Part shown: one piece after another, positions 19,462 through 27,575 of the stretch
Layout of the letters: each line of letters opens with the position of its first letter
How positions within the stretch are numbered: the stretch's first letter is position 1
Translations under genes and position numbers: made by a program
NCBI GenBank assembly: GCA_016715765.1
Contig: JADJZJ010000003.1
Coordinates: 1-64,000, forward strand
Reading direction: 5' to 3'
Source of the DNA: Opitutaceae bacterium
GTDB lineage: Bacteria; Verrucomicrobiota; Verrucomicrobiia; Opitutales; Opitutaceae
Length of the DNA stretch: 64,000 nt
Notes under the pieces: generated by a model
Told to the model about the DNA's origin: nothing
The model's input: only the letters and a program-made list of their open reading frames with translations
Database searches by the model: none

Positions 19462-19836
19462 CTACTGCATGAACGGCGCGAGCGTGCCGGCGAGCTCCGT
19501 GTCATCCAGCGTGGCCTTGAAGACATCCCGCACCAGCCGGCGCATGCGCTCGGTCGAAATCCGCAGACGCAGCACGCGGCGCGGATACCAGCCGTTCGAA
19601 TAATGCTGGCCGTAGTCCAGCGCCACGGCGAAAAAATCCTCATAACGGGTCAGGCGGCCCACATCCTCGATGAATTCCCCGTCCGCCCGGAAGTAGTCCT
19701 TGCGTCCCTGCTGCAGGAGCCAGGTCAACGGCCGCGCGTGCTGGTAAAGCGCGCGCCGGAAAATATGTTGCTCGAATTCCGCCAGGGGCAGGTCGAGCTG
19801 ACGGCAATACAGAACGGCGAAACTTTGCTGGGACAT
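19462..19836 (-). CDS. Small conserved hypothetical protein
   Basis: A 124-residue soluble protein opening MSQQSFAVLYCRQLDLPLAE. It is rich in aromatic and arginine residues (YQHARPLTWLLQQGRKDYF, YGQHYSNGWYPRRVLRLRI). I recognise no family. Codon use fits the rest of the window, and no shorter frame on either strand is more convincing, so I accept it as a gene. It faces the exopolysaccharide operon and is separated from it by a BIME-like pair. Confidence 0.65.
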   Translation of the reverse strand: MSQQSFAVLYCRQLDLPLAEFEQHIFRRALYQHARPLTWLLQQGRKDYFRADGEFIEDVGRLTRYEDFFAVALDYGQHYSNGWYPRRVLRLRISTERMRRLVRDVFKATLDDTELAGTLAPFMQ

Positions 19837-20193
19837 GACGGTTGGGCTGGCGATGATTTCAGCCTAACAGGCGGGGCCGGATTAACAAGTGCGCACACGC
19901 CTTTCGCCGCACGGCCGGCCCGGTCATTTGTTCCGGCCGCACAAATGCCTGCGTCGTAGGTGAGCGCGCGCGCCAAGCCGCGCCCGCAAGCGGGGAATGG
20001 CGCTTACTAAAGCCGAATTTGAAAGCAGTCCTGTAGGGCGTCACCTTGGTGACGCCTGTTGTGCCCACGCAGCCGTCATCGCGATCAAGGCCGGACCAAG
20101 GTCCGGCCCTACATCAATCCACAGCCTCTTCACATGGTTGCACCTTAAGTATGCGCCATCCACCGCCAGCGGCCGGTCAGCAGGGCCGCCGGC
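19837..20193. repeat. Intergenic with hybrid REP pair at 20032-20113
   Basis: No gene supported. At 20032 a palindrome GTAGGGCGTCACCTTGGTGA faces, at 20092-20113, a different palindrome (complement of GTAGGGCCGGACCTTGGTCC). Both share the GTAGGGC foot and a CCTTGG core. The same two-family pairing recurs at 39709-39789. Confidence 0.8.
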
Positions 20194-21150
20194 TCAGGCC
20201 CGGGGGTGGGCCTTGGCGTAGATCTCCTGCAGCCGGGCCACGCTCACGTGCGTGTAGATCTGCGTTGTGGCCAGTTGCTTGTGGCCCAGGAGTTCCTGCA
20301 CGAGGCGCAGGTCGGCCCCGGCATTCAGCAGGTGCGTGGCGTAGCTGTGACGCAGCTTGTGCGGCGTGAGGCCGAGCGGAAGCCCGGCCAGGGCGAGATA
20401 GCGTTTCAGCAGTTTCTGGACTTCGCCAACACCCAACCGGCCGTGGCGCGAGTTCACCAGGACCGGCGCCTCCGGCCCGGTGTCGGTGGCATGGTCCCGC
20501 CGGAATTTTTCCAGTACCGCGAGCGCCACCCGCCCCAGCGGACACAGGCGCTCCTTGCGGCCCTTGCCGAGCACGCGCGCCACGCCGCTGTCGCGGTCAA
20601 TGGCTCCGTAATTGAGCGCCACCAGCTCGCTGACCCGCAGCCCGCCGCCGTAAAGCAGTTCCATCACGAGGCGGTCCCGCCACGCGGTGAAGGCATCGAT
20701 GCCCTGCGCCTCCAGCAGCCGCTGCGGCCCGGCCAGCAGGCGCCGCATTTGCTCCTCCGTCAAAAACTGGGGCAGCCGCTTTTCCAGCTTGGGCAGCGGC
20801 ACGCCCACAAAGGGATTCCGCCGCAGCCTGCCCTGCCGCAGCCAGTACTTGGCCAGCGCCCGGAGTCCGGAAACATGGTTGTGCAGGGTGCGCCGGCCAT
20901 AGCGGCGCTGCGCCTCGATGATGAAGTCACGCACCTCCCGGGCCGTCAGCTCGTCGTAGCGGCGGCCGGCCAGTCCCGTGGATGCCAGCCAGCGGTGGAA
21001 GTCGTCGAAGGCCTGCCGGTAATTGCGCAGCGTGTACGGCGAGTAGCGGCGCTCCTGCGCCAGGTACCCCGCGAACGGCTGCCACCATTCGTTGATGAGC
21101 GCCTCAGGCGGTCCCGGTGGCGTTGGCGGCTTGGTGGATGGCTTCGACAT
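20194..21150 (-). CDS. xerC: Tyrosine recombinase (XerC/XerD type)
   Basis: Site-specific recombinase that resolves chromosome dimers at dif. With the ATG at 21148-21150 the protein is 318 residues: an N-terminal SAM-like core-binding domain (YLAQERRYSPYTLRNYRQAF) and a catalytic domain with the conserved Arg (GGGLRVSELVALNYG), Lys (VLGKGRKERLCPLG), HxLRH (TPHKLRHSYATHLLNAGADL), the second His in LLGHKQLATTQIYTHVS and the Tyr nucleophile in IYTHVS. The first 47 bases overlap the 3' end of mazG, so the two are probably translated from one mRNA. Lengths and single-copy housekeeping context favour XerC over a mobile-element integrase. Confidence 0.9.
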   Translation of the reverse strand: MSKPSTKPPTPPGPPEALINEWWQPFAGYLAQERRYSPYTLRNYRQAFDDFHRWLASTGLAGRRYDELTAREVRDFIIEAQRRYGRRTLHNHVSGLRALAKYWLRQGRLRRNPFVGVPLPKLEKRLPQFLTEEQMRRLLAGPQRLLEAQGIDAFTAWRDRLVMELLYGGGLRVSELVALNYGAIDRDSGVARVLGKGRKERLCPLGRVALAVLEKFRRDHATDTGPEAPVLVNSRHGRLGVGEVQKLLKRYLALAGLPLGLTPHKLRHSYATHLLNAGADLRLVQELLGHKQLATTQIYTHVSVARLQEIYAKAHPRA

Positions 21151-21787
21151 CGCGCATGACCCGGGTCGTGTGCAGGCGCAGCGCCCCCTCGGGATCAAGT
21201 CCCCGGGAGCGGGCGGCCGCGGCAATTTCAAACAGCATCCGGCCCAGCATCGCCTCATCGAGCTGGCGGCCGAGCGCCTCGACCTGGGCCACGTCCACCC
21301 CGGCGGGCACCGTGAGCTTTTTCTCCCGGATCCGTTTCCAGACGGACTCGGCGAACATCAGCGCGGGCAGCCGCGGCGGCTGGGGCTTGAAGACGCTCCC
21401 GGTCGCGCTGACGCCATTCTTTTTTTCCCCGGCCTTGATCTGCTCCCACTGCACCAGCACCTGCTCCGAGGTGCCGAGCTTGTTTTCCCCGAAGACATGG
21501 GGATGGCGGCGGACCAGTTTCTCGTTCACCTCGCGCGCCACGTCCTCCAGGTCGAAATGCCCCGCCTCCTCGGCGAGCTGGGCATGAAACAGCACCTGGA
21601 TCAGCACGTCGCCGAGTTCCTCCCGCATGTGCGGCAGGTCCAGCCGGTCAATCGTGTCGATCAGCTCGCTCACCTCGTCAATCAGGCACCGCACGAGCGA
21701 GCCATGCGTCTGTTCCTGGTCCCACGGACACCCGCCCGGCCCGCGCAGGCGGGCGATGGTCCGGCGAAGTTCTTCGATCGCGCTCAT
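21104..21787 (-). CDS. mazG: Nucleoside triphosphate pyrophosphohydrolase
   Basis: Hydrolyses NTPs and dNTPs to NMP and pyrophosphate, thought to clean the nucleotide pool. The ATG at 21785-21787 gives 227 residues: ELRRTIARLRGPGGCPWDQE (the GCPWDxxQTH signature), then the metal-binding EEx12-like set in LIDEVSELIDTIDRLDL and HMREELGDVLIQVLFHAQLAEE. A second, more divergent part follows with ESVWKRIREKK. The upstream open frame to 21973 crosses a repeat (21861-22011) and is not coding. mazG overlaps xerC by 47 bases. Confidence 0.93.
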   Translation of the reverse strand: MSAIEELRRTIARLRGPGGCPWDQEQTHGSLVRCLIDEVSELIDTIDRLDLPHMREELGDVLIQVLFHAQLAEEAGHFDLEDVAREVNEKLVRRHPHVFGENKLGTSEQVLVQWEQIKAGEKKNGVSATGSVFKPQPPRLPALMFAESVWKRIREKKLTVPAGVDVAQVEALGRQLDEAMLGRMLFEIAAAARSRGLDPEGALRLHTTRVMRDVEAIHQAANATGTA

Positions 21788-21860
21788 GCCATCATCGCCG
21801 CAAGTTGACGCGGAAAACGCAAAGGGAAATGTTCCGACGGGCGCAGCCGAGGACCAAGGT

Positions 21861-22011
21861 AAACCTGAAACCTGAGACCTGAAACCTGAATCTTGAACAG
21901 ATGTGCCGAATCTCTTCGCGAGCATTCGCGTCCTTCGCGATTCAATTGTATGGTACAGGTTTGGTTCTGGCACACTCAGGTCTCAGGTCTCAGGTTTCAG
22001 GTCTCAGGTTT
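21861..22011. repeat. Inverted word-repeat element (ACCTGAA words)
   Basis: Left arm 21861-21897 consists of seven-base words ACCTGAA, ACCTGAG, ACCTGAA, ACCTGAA; right arm 21975-22011 is the inverted set (CTCAGGT, CTCAGGT, TTCAGGT, CTCAGGT). The 77 bases between hold no ORF. It lies between the divergent mazG and trpC genes, where their promoters should be. Confidence 0.8.
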
Positions 22012-22063
22012 CCGCCTGGATTGCGTCTTGCGCCCCGGCCCGGGCTTTGCGGCTATTGGCCGG

Positions 22064-22868
22064 ATGACCGACAAACTCACCGAGATCATGGCCTGGAAGC
22101 GGCAGGAGATTGCCGCGCTCATCCGCCCCGTCCCGCTGACGGAACTGTCGTCCCTCGATGCCGCCCTGCCCCGCCCGCCGTCCTTCGCCGCGGCGCTGCG
22201 CCGCTCCGACGGCCGGCTCGCGGTCATCGCCGAGATCAAGCGCCGCTCACCCTCCGCCGGGGTCATCGCCAGCGGGGTGGCCGCCCCCGACCAGGCCCTG
22301 AAGTATCGCGCGGCGGGGGCCAGCGCCCTTTCGGTGCTCACCGACGGGAAGGTTTTTCGGCGGAACGCTGGACGACCTCATGGCCGTCACCACGCGCTTC
22401 CGCAGCGAACCCCCGGCCGTGCCCTGCCTGCGCAAGGACTTCATGGTGCATCCCATCCAGGTGCGGGAAGCCCGCGCCGCCGGAGCCAGTGCGATCCTCA
22501 TCATTGTCCGTGCCCTCAACGACGACGAAATCCGCCAACTGCAGGACGCCGCCCAGGCCGCCGGCCTCGATGCGCTTTTCGAAATCCACAATGAGGCCGA
22601 TCTCGCCCGCGCCGTCCGCCACGGGGCCCGCATCATCGGCGTCAACAACCGCGACCTCGCGGTCTTCACGACCGACCTCGGCCTCAGCGAACGGCTCATC
22701 CCGCAATTCCCCGCCGGCGTCATCGCCGTGAGCGAAAGCGGCATCCACGGCCCGGCCGAGGCCGCCCGGGCGCGTGCCGCCGGGGCGCAGGCCCTGCTCG
22801 TGGGCGAAGCCCTGATGCGCACGCCCGACACCGCCGCACTGCTCGACGCCCTGGCCCGGGCCGGCTGA
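22064..22868 (+). CDS. trpC: Indole-3-glycerol phosphate synthase (one frameshift)
   Basis: Fourth step of tryptophan synthesis, ring closure of CdRP to indole-3-glycerol phosphate. The ATG at 22064 opens MTDKLTEIMAWKRQEIAAL; then VIAEIKRRSPSAGVIA holds the catalytic Lys/Glu of the TIM barrel. The frame breaks at 22351-22352, where GGGAAGGTTTTTCGG should read GGG AAG TTT TTC GG (GKFFGG); one extra G. The second frame continues VPCLRKDFMVHPIQVREARA, IIGVNNRDLAVFTTDL and VSESGIHGPAEAARARAAGA, all diagnostic. Joined length about 267 residues. rsmA starts 2 bases after the stop, so they are probably cotranscribed; no other trp gene is nearby. Confidence 0.95.
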
Positions 22869-22870
22869 CC

Positions 22871-23701
22871 ATGCCGCTCTCGCCCACCGCCACACGCGAA
22901 CTGCTCGCCCGCCTCGGCCACCAGCCGAAGCGGTTCCTCGGGCAGAATTTCCTCGTGGACGGCAACATCGTGCGCAAGTCGCTCGAACTTGCCGGAGTCG
23001 TCGCCGGCGACACGGTCGTCGAAGTCGGCCCCGGTCTCGGCACGCTCACTTCCGCCCTGCTCGAGGCCGGCGCCGACCTGTGGGCCGTGGAAAAGGATCC
23101 GGTGCTCGCCGCCCATCTGCGCAGCACCCTCGCCGCCGAATATCCCGGGAAGCTGCACCTGCTCGAAGACGATGCCGTGGATCACCCCCTGGCGGGGTTA
23201 CCTTCCGGCCTGGCGGCCGGCTGCAAGATCGTGGCCAATCTGCCCTACGCCATTTCCACCCCCTGGATGGACGCGGTGCTCGGCGGCCCGCTGCCCGTGC
23301 GCATGGTGCTGATGCTGCAACTGGAGGCCGCCCAGCGCTACAGCGCGGAGTCCGGCGGCAAGACTTTCGGCGCGATCTCGATCTTCCTGCAGTCGGCCTA
23401 CGACATCGCGCCCGGCCACCGCGTGTCCGGCGCCTGCTTTCATCCGCGGCCCGATGTGGACTCGTGCCTGCTCCACCTCGTGCGCAAACCCGCGCCGTTT
23501 GTCTTCACGCCCGCCACCAAGGCGCTCATCCGCTCCTGCTTCCAGCAGCGGCGCAAACAGCTCGGCGCCCTGCTCCGTCACCGGATGCCGGACGGCGGCG
23601 CGGCCTGGCTCGCGGATATCGCCCGCGCCGGCCTCGGACCGGAAACCCGCCCCGAGGCGGTACCGGTCCGGCTCTGGCAAACTCTTGCAGCACCGGCTTG
23701 A
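22871..23701 (+). CDS. rsmA: 16S rRNA dimethyladenosine transferase
   Basis: Dimethylates two adjacent adenines near the 3' end of 16S rRNA (KsgA). 276 residues with KRFLGQNFLVD at 20-30, the SAM-binding motif VVEVGPGLGTLTSALL, the acidic VEKDP loop, motif IV NLPYAIS and FHPRPDVDSCL. The start ATG lies 2 bases past the trpC stop. Length and motifs are typical. Also a member of the trpC transcript by spacing. Confidence 0.96.
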   Translation: MPLSPTATRELLARLGHQPKRFLGQNFLVDGNIVRKSLELAGVVAGDTVVEVGPGLGTLTSALLEAGADLWAVEKDPVLAAHLRSTLAAEYPGKLHLLEDDAVDHPLAGLPSGLAAGCKIVANLPYAISTPWMDAVLGGPLPVRMVLMLQLEAAQRYSAESGGKTFGAISIFLQSAYDIAPGHRVSGACFHPRPDVDSCLLHLVRKPAPFVFTPATKALIRSCFQQRRKQLGALLRHRMPDGGAAWLADIARAGLGPETRPEAVPVRLWQTLAAPA

Positions 23702-23716
23702 AAGCCCGGCTCCGGC

Positions 23717-24409
23717 ATGCACTCTGATGGCATGCGACGCCTATTGCTGACCGGTCTGCTCGCGCTCTCCTTCCCGTTCCTGGGTTCAGCCCAGGAAGGG
23801 CGCATGCCACTATTCGGCAAGGTCAAGGACAAGATCTACACCGCGCCCAGCGGCGCCTACCGCATCACCTCGCCGGTCCTGCAGGAATTGGGCGGCACCA
23901 TTTCGGACAGCGAGAATGCCGTGGTCTTCCAGGACAAGTTCACGATCCACATCACCATCGGCTGCTTCCAGCAGGATGCCACGCAGCGGTGGGAATTCTC
24001 CACCCGGGGGCCCAAGGATTACCTGAGTTATTTTTTCTCCACCTACGTCTTTCCGGATTTTCAGTCGGCCTATCCCGACACGAAGGTTGAGAATGTGGAG
24101 TATGCCCCGAAGCTCATGGAAGGCACCTTGGTGGTCTATACGCTGATCCCGGGCGGATCCATGTTCACCCACCGCCTGGCCGAACTCGCACCCGGGGCTC
24201 CGCCGTACGTGGCCAAGCGCGGCAACATGCTGTTCGTCCGCCATGGCTACGTTTATGTGATCAGTCTTGAGTACGCCGAGCGCCTCACCGAAGGGCACAC
24301 CTTCAAACTGACCCTGGCGGAGGAAAATGCCGAGATCCGGAAGCGACTGGAGGATGTGATTCGTTTGATGGAATTCGCCCGTCCGGCTCCCGAGCCGGCG
24401 CAGCCATGA
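23717..24409 (+). CDS. Secreted protein of unknown function
   Basis: A 230-residue exported protein. The signal peptide (RRLLLTGLLALSFPFLGSAQ) begins after the internal Met at codon 6 (23732), which may be the real start. The mature part is mixed alpha/beta, with SGAYRITSPVLQELGGTISD, VVFQDKFTIHITIGCF and GNMLFVRHGYVYVISLEYAE. I recognise no domain. It follows rsmA by 15 bases and its last four bases overlap the next start (ATGA), so it is probably in the same transcript as the acetyltransferase gene. Confidence 0.75.
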   Translation: MHSDGMRRLLLTGLLALSFPFLGSAQEGRMPLFGKVKDKIYTAPSGAYRITSPVLQELGGTISDSENAVVFQDKFTIHITIGCFQQDATQRWEFSTRGPKDYLSYFFSTYVFPDFQSAYPDTKVENVEYAPKLMEGTLVVYTLIPGGSMFTHRLAELAPGAPPYVAKRGNMLFVRHGYVYVISLEYAERLTEGHTFKLTLAEENAEIRKRLEDVIRLMEFARPAPEPAQP

Positions 24410-24918
24410 CGGAGCGGGTTGATGCCCCGCTGCTGCGGGCGGCGACCCCGGAGGATTTGCCGGCCATCGCGGCCATCTACAATGCCACCATCCCCGGCCG
24501 CATGGTCACGGCGGAGTTGCAACCCGTCACGGTCGAAAGCCGGCGCGCGTGGTTCGACGCCCACCAAGCAGTCAATCGCCCGATCTGGGTCCTCGACGAT
24601 GCCGGCGTGATCGCCGCCTGGCTGAGCTTCGATCAGTTCTCCCCCCGGGCCGCCTACGACGGTACGGCCATGATCGCGGTTTACGTCGCCGAGTCTCATC
24701 GCCGCCGCAATCTCGCCCGGCGCCTGGTCACGACCGCCATCGAGCAGGCCCCGAGCCTCGGCCTGCACACGCTGCTGGGCTACATCTTTGCCCACAACGA
24801 ACCCAGCCTGCGTTTGTTTGAAAAACTGGGCTTCGCCCGCTGGGGCCATTATCCGCGCGTGGCGGTGCTCGACGGAATCGAACGCGACCTGATCGTAGTC
24901 GGCCGCCGCGTATTGTAG
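24406..24918 (+). CDS. GNAT-family N-acetyltransferase (phosphinothricin acetyltransferase-like)
   Basis: A 170-residue acetyl-CoA-dependent N-acetyltransferase of the Pat/Bar-like group: LLRAATPEDLPAIAAIYNAT at the N-terminus, WFDAHQ, IAVYVAESHRRRNLARRLVT containing the acetyl-CoA pyrophosphate loop, and ARWGHYPRVAVLDGIERDLI near the C-terminus, which matches the family closely. Substrate is unknown; it could acetylate methionine sulfone/sulfoximine-type compounds or another amino group. It overlaps the previous gene by four bases. Confidence 0.87.
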   Translation: MTERVDAPLLRAATPEDLPAIAAIYNATIPGRMVTAELQPVTVESRRAWFDAHQAVNRPIWVLDDAGVIAAWLSFDQFSPRAAYDGTAMIAVYVAESHRRRNLARRLVTTAIEQAPSLGLHTLLGYIFAHNEPSLRLFEKLGFARWGHYPRVAVLDGIERDLIVVGRRVL

Positions 24919-25056
24919 GGCGGGGATTCCGATCCCCGCCTCGCAACGGTAGGCAGCCCGCTGGCGGGCGCTCTTTGGGCAGGCGCACGCGCTTCGAGCG
25001 CGAGCAAGCTCGCTGCCTACCGGATACAAATTCCAGGCGGGGAATCCCCGCCCTAC
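24915..25056. repeat. Nested BIME: one REP pair inside another
   Basis: Outer pair: GTAGGGCGGGGATTCCGATC at 24915 facing its complement ending at 25056. Inner pair: GTAGGCAGCCCGCTGGCGGG at 24949 facing a related palindrome ending at 25020. The inner pair lies wholly within the spacer of the outer pair, as if one unit inserted into another. The outer family recurs at 27499, 58446 and 60843; the inner at 48044 and 52981. Confidence 0.85.
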
Positions 25057-25089
25057 ATTTCGAAATTACAGCGGAAACCCAAGCGGCGC

Positions 25090-26566
25090 TTATTTGTACC
25101 CGGGCAGGAATTTCTTCTCCGCCTTGAACATCTCGAGGGTCATTTGCTTGATCTCGGCCGGGCTGCACACCGCGGCGCTGAGCGGATCCAGCATCAGGGC
25201 GTGGATCGCCAGGTCCACCGAACGCTCGATGCAGGCCTGCGCACCGAGGTCGAACATCCGCATGTTCGAATCGCAGAGCGCCGCCATCTGCCGCGGCAGC
25301 GCGCCGTAGCGGGTGGGATTGATGCCGTTGCGATCAATCATGCAGGCGACCTCCCACGCAGCCGTCGGCCGGCAGGTTGGTGATCAGCTGCCCGGCGCCG
25401 CCGTGGTTGTTCATGACATTGCCGTGGATGCGGAAGGGTGAATCCTTCTCGCGCGCCTCGATGATCCAGCTGGCGTATTCCCAGCTGCGCGCCCAGTCCA
25501 TCGGCTCCTTGCCGGCGAGCATGCGAAGGCGCTGCTTGTCGGCATTCTTGCGCCACGTCGGCCAGTTGTTCGCATAGAAGCTGGTGCCGCCCTCGTAGCC
25601 CTCGCGGCTGTAGCGCTGCACGAGGTCGGGACGTTTGCGGTAATAAGGCAGGTACTCGGACAGGTGGCCGCTCGACTCGGTGATGAAGGCGCCGAAGTGC
25701 AGCATCATGTCCTTCCGGACCATGTCCTTGTGCCACTCGGGCGTATCCCACTGGGAGAGGCTGATCCGCTTCGGCTTCTTTGGCCGGCCCTCCTTGAAGG
25801 CGCGGGCCAGGTCCGCCGCCGCCTTGCGCTTGAGCAACGGATACAGGTCGCGGCCCTTGTGCTCGAGCTTGGTGAACCAGGCCAGATGGTTGATGCCCGC
25901 GCATTCCCAGTCCATCTCCGCGACCGGCACACCGGCCCGGCCGGCCAGCAGGTGGCTGGTGCCCTGCACCGAATGGCAGAGTCCCACGATCTGCATCGAG
26001 GAAGTGCGCCCCGCGGCAAGGCACATCATCGCCATGGGGTTGGTGTAGTTGAGCACGATCGCGTCCGGGCAAAGCTCCTCGGCATCCTTCAGCACCTGCA
26101 GGAAGACCGGGATCGTGCGCATGGACTTGAACAGGCCGCCGGGCCCGATGGTGTCGCCGATGCACTGGTTGATGCCGTACTTCGCCGGGATGTCGTTGTC
26201 GAAGCGCACGCAGGCCGTGCCGCTGACCTCGATGCAATTCACGATGTAATCGGAACCCGCCATCACGCTGCGGCGGTTGGTGGTGCCGACGACCTTCCAG
26301 TCCTTCTTGCCGAGCTGCTGCGTGAGACGCGTGATGAGCCTCGTCATCGTGTCGAGCCGCTCCCGGTCAAGGTCCACCAGCGCGATCGTGCCGCCCTGGT
26401 CCCCGGGGATGCGCAGGACGTCGTTCATGAGCCGCGGCGTGAAGCCGCTGCCCGCGCCCAGCATGGTGATCTTGATCGGCCGCAGCAGCTGGCCGGGCAG
26501 ACCGCGGGCGGCGGCATCCTTCGTGTGGTCGGCGTGGCCGCCGGTCTTTTTAACAGAATTGCTCAT
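25090..26566 (-). CDS. GH4 alpha-galactosidase (MelA-like), one frameshift
   Basis: A glycoside hydrolase of family 4, which uses NAD and a divalent metal. Start ATG 26564-26566. Residues 33 onward show the Rossmann start KITMLGAGSGFTPRLMNDVL; LNYTNPMAM, GLCHSVQGTSHLL, ECAGINHLAWF and FITESSGHLSEYLPYY follow and match E. coli MelA most closely. At 25351-25354, GCGTGGGAGGTC should read GCG TGG AGG TC in frame (CVEVACMID); one extra G shifts the frame, and the C-terminal part runs on in the next frame as CMIDRNGINPTRYGALPRQM to 25090. The joined protein has about 490 residues. alpha-Galactosidase is the best call; alpha-glucuronidase is possible. An AraC regulator is divergent. Confidence 0.87.
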
Positions 26567-26606
26567 GGGATTATTGTGATTGATACGGGGGGGTAGAGGT
26601 GTGGAA

Positions 26607-26637
26607 CCCGGCCACTTTGCGCTGCTGCGCGGCCGGG
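26607..26637. promoter_or_regulatory. Inverted repeat in the GH4/AraC divergent region
   Basis: CCCGGCC (26607-26613) and GGCCGGG (26631-26637) bracket a smaller GCGC-TGCT-GCGC palindrome. It lies about 40 bases from the GH4 start and 50 from the AraC start, a position fitting an operator shared by the two genes, or an mRNA hairpin in the AraC leader. No experimental support. Confidence 0.4.
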
Positions 26638-26687
26638 CACGATAGCAAAAGGTTGATTGGCGATGTGCATAATGTGATGAATGTACG

Positions 26688-27479
26688 ATGACCGCACCCG
26701 ACCCCTTCCCCTTCATCCAGCATGGCGCCGAGGAGGTCCATCGCACCGCCGCCTACCGTTTCGAGAACAACGGCCGCGAGGGACCGGCCAGCTATGTGAT
26801 CCAGCGCACGCTGTCGGGCGCGGCGTTCTTCAGCGATGCGCGGGGCCGGCACCTGGTGCCGCCGGGTCACGCCATGCTCTTCACGCACCATGAGCCGACC
26901 GCCTACGGCTTTCCGCCGGAGGCCGGCGAGCCCTACCGCCTGCGTTTCATCGCCTTCGCCCCCGCCGGCACCCGGGGAATCTTCGAGCGTCTGCGCGCCG
27001 ACTTCGGGTCGGTCGTCCGCATGCCGGATGCGAGCGAGGCGACGGCGCTGCTGGACGAGGTGATCCAGCGCTACGGCCAACGCCAGTTCCGCGACCGCCT
27101 GCACGAGTCCGAACTGCTGTTCCGCCTGCTCATCGCCCTATACCGCGAGCAGGTGCAGGATACCCGCACAACCGATCCAATCGAGTTCGGCTCGCATTAC
27201 ATCCGCAGCCACTTCCGTTCGCCGGTGAACCTGAAGTCCATCGTGCAGAAATGCGGCGTGAGCCGGGAGCACTTCATCCGGGAGTTCAGTGCGCGCTACC
27301 GGGAGTCGCCCGGCGTGATGCTCCGCCGGCTGCGCCTCGAGCACGCCCGGGCGATGCTGGCGGCCACCGGGTTAAGCGTGCAGGAAATCGCCCTCGCCTG
27401 CGGTTTCACCAGCAGCAACACCTTCTGCCGCGCCTACCGGCTGAAGTTCGGCCGCAGTCCGGGCACGGGGCGGCGGTGA
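26688..27479 (+). CDS. AraC-family transcription regulator
   Basis: 263 residues: an N-terminal cupin-like sensing domain (ASYVIQRTLSGAAFFSDARG, HLVPPGHAMLFTHHEPTAYG) and a C-terminal pair of helix-turn-helix motifs (SPVNLKSIVQKCGVSREHFI; LSVQEIALACGFTSSNTFCR followed by AYRLKFGRSPG). This is the XylS/AraC signature. It is transcribed away from the GH4 gene, so it likely activates the alpha-galactosidase gene in response to the sugar. The ATG at 26688 is the first in the frame. Confidence 0.93.
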   Translation: MTAPDPFPFIQHGAEEVHRTAAYRFENNGREGPASYVIQRTLSGAAFFSDARGRHLVPPGHAMLFTHHEPTAYGFPPEAGEPYRLRFIAFAPAGTRGIFERLRADFGSVVRMPDASEATALLDEVIQRYGQRQFRDRLHESELLFRLLIALYREQVQDTRTTDPIEFGSHYIRSHFRSPVNLKSIVQKCGVSREHFIREFSARYRESPGVMLRRLRLEHARAMLAATGLSVQEIALACGFTSSNTFCRAYRLKFGRSPGTGRR

Positions 27480-27498
27480 GATTTGCTGGCGTGCAATT

Positions 27499-27572
27499 GT
27501 AGGGCGGGGATTCCGATCCCCGCCTCGAACATTTTTTCGCTACCGAGGCGGGGATCGGAATCCCCGCCCTAC
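27499..27572. repeat. BIME-like pair between convergent genes
   Basis: GTAGGGCGGGGATTCCGATC at 27499 faces its exact complement ending at 27572, with about 24 bases between. It sits between the stops of the AraC gene and xylB, so in either transcript it would form a long hairpin and may act as a two-way terminator. Confidence 0.85.
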
Positions 27573-27575
27573 AGC

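Noticed and set aside
20194..21150. Phage or island integrase
   Set aside because: It lies in a housekeeping cluster overlapping mazG and has no attachment site or phage genes nearby.
24915..25056. A CRISPR array
   Set aside because: Repeats are inverted, of different families, and not regularly spaced; no cas genes nearby.
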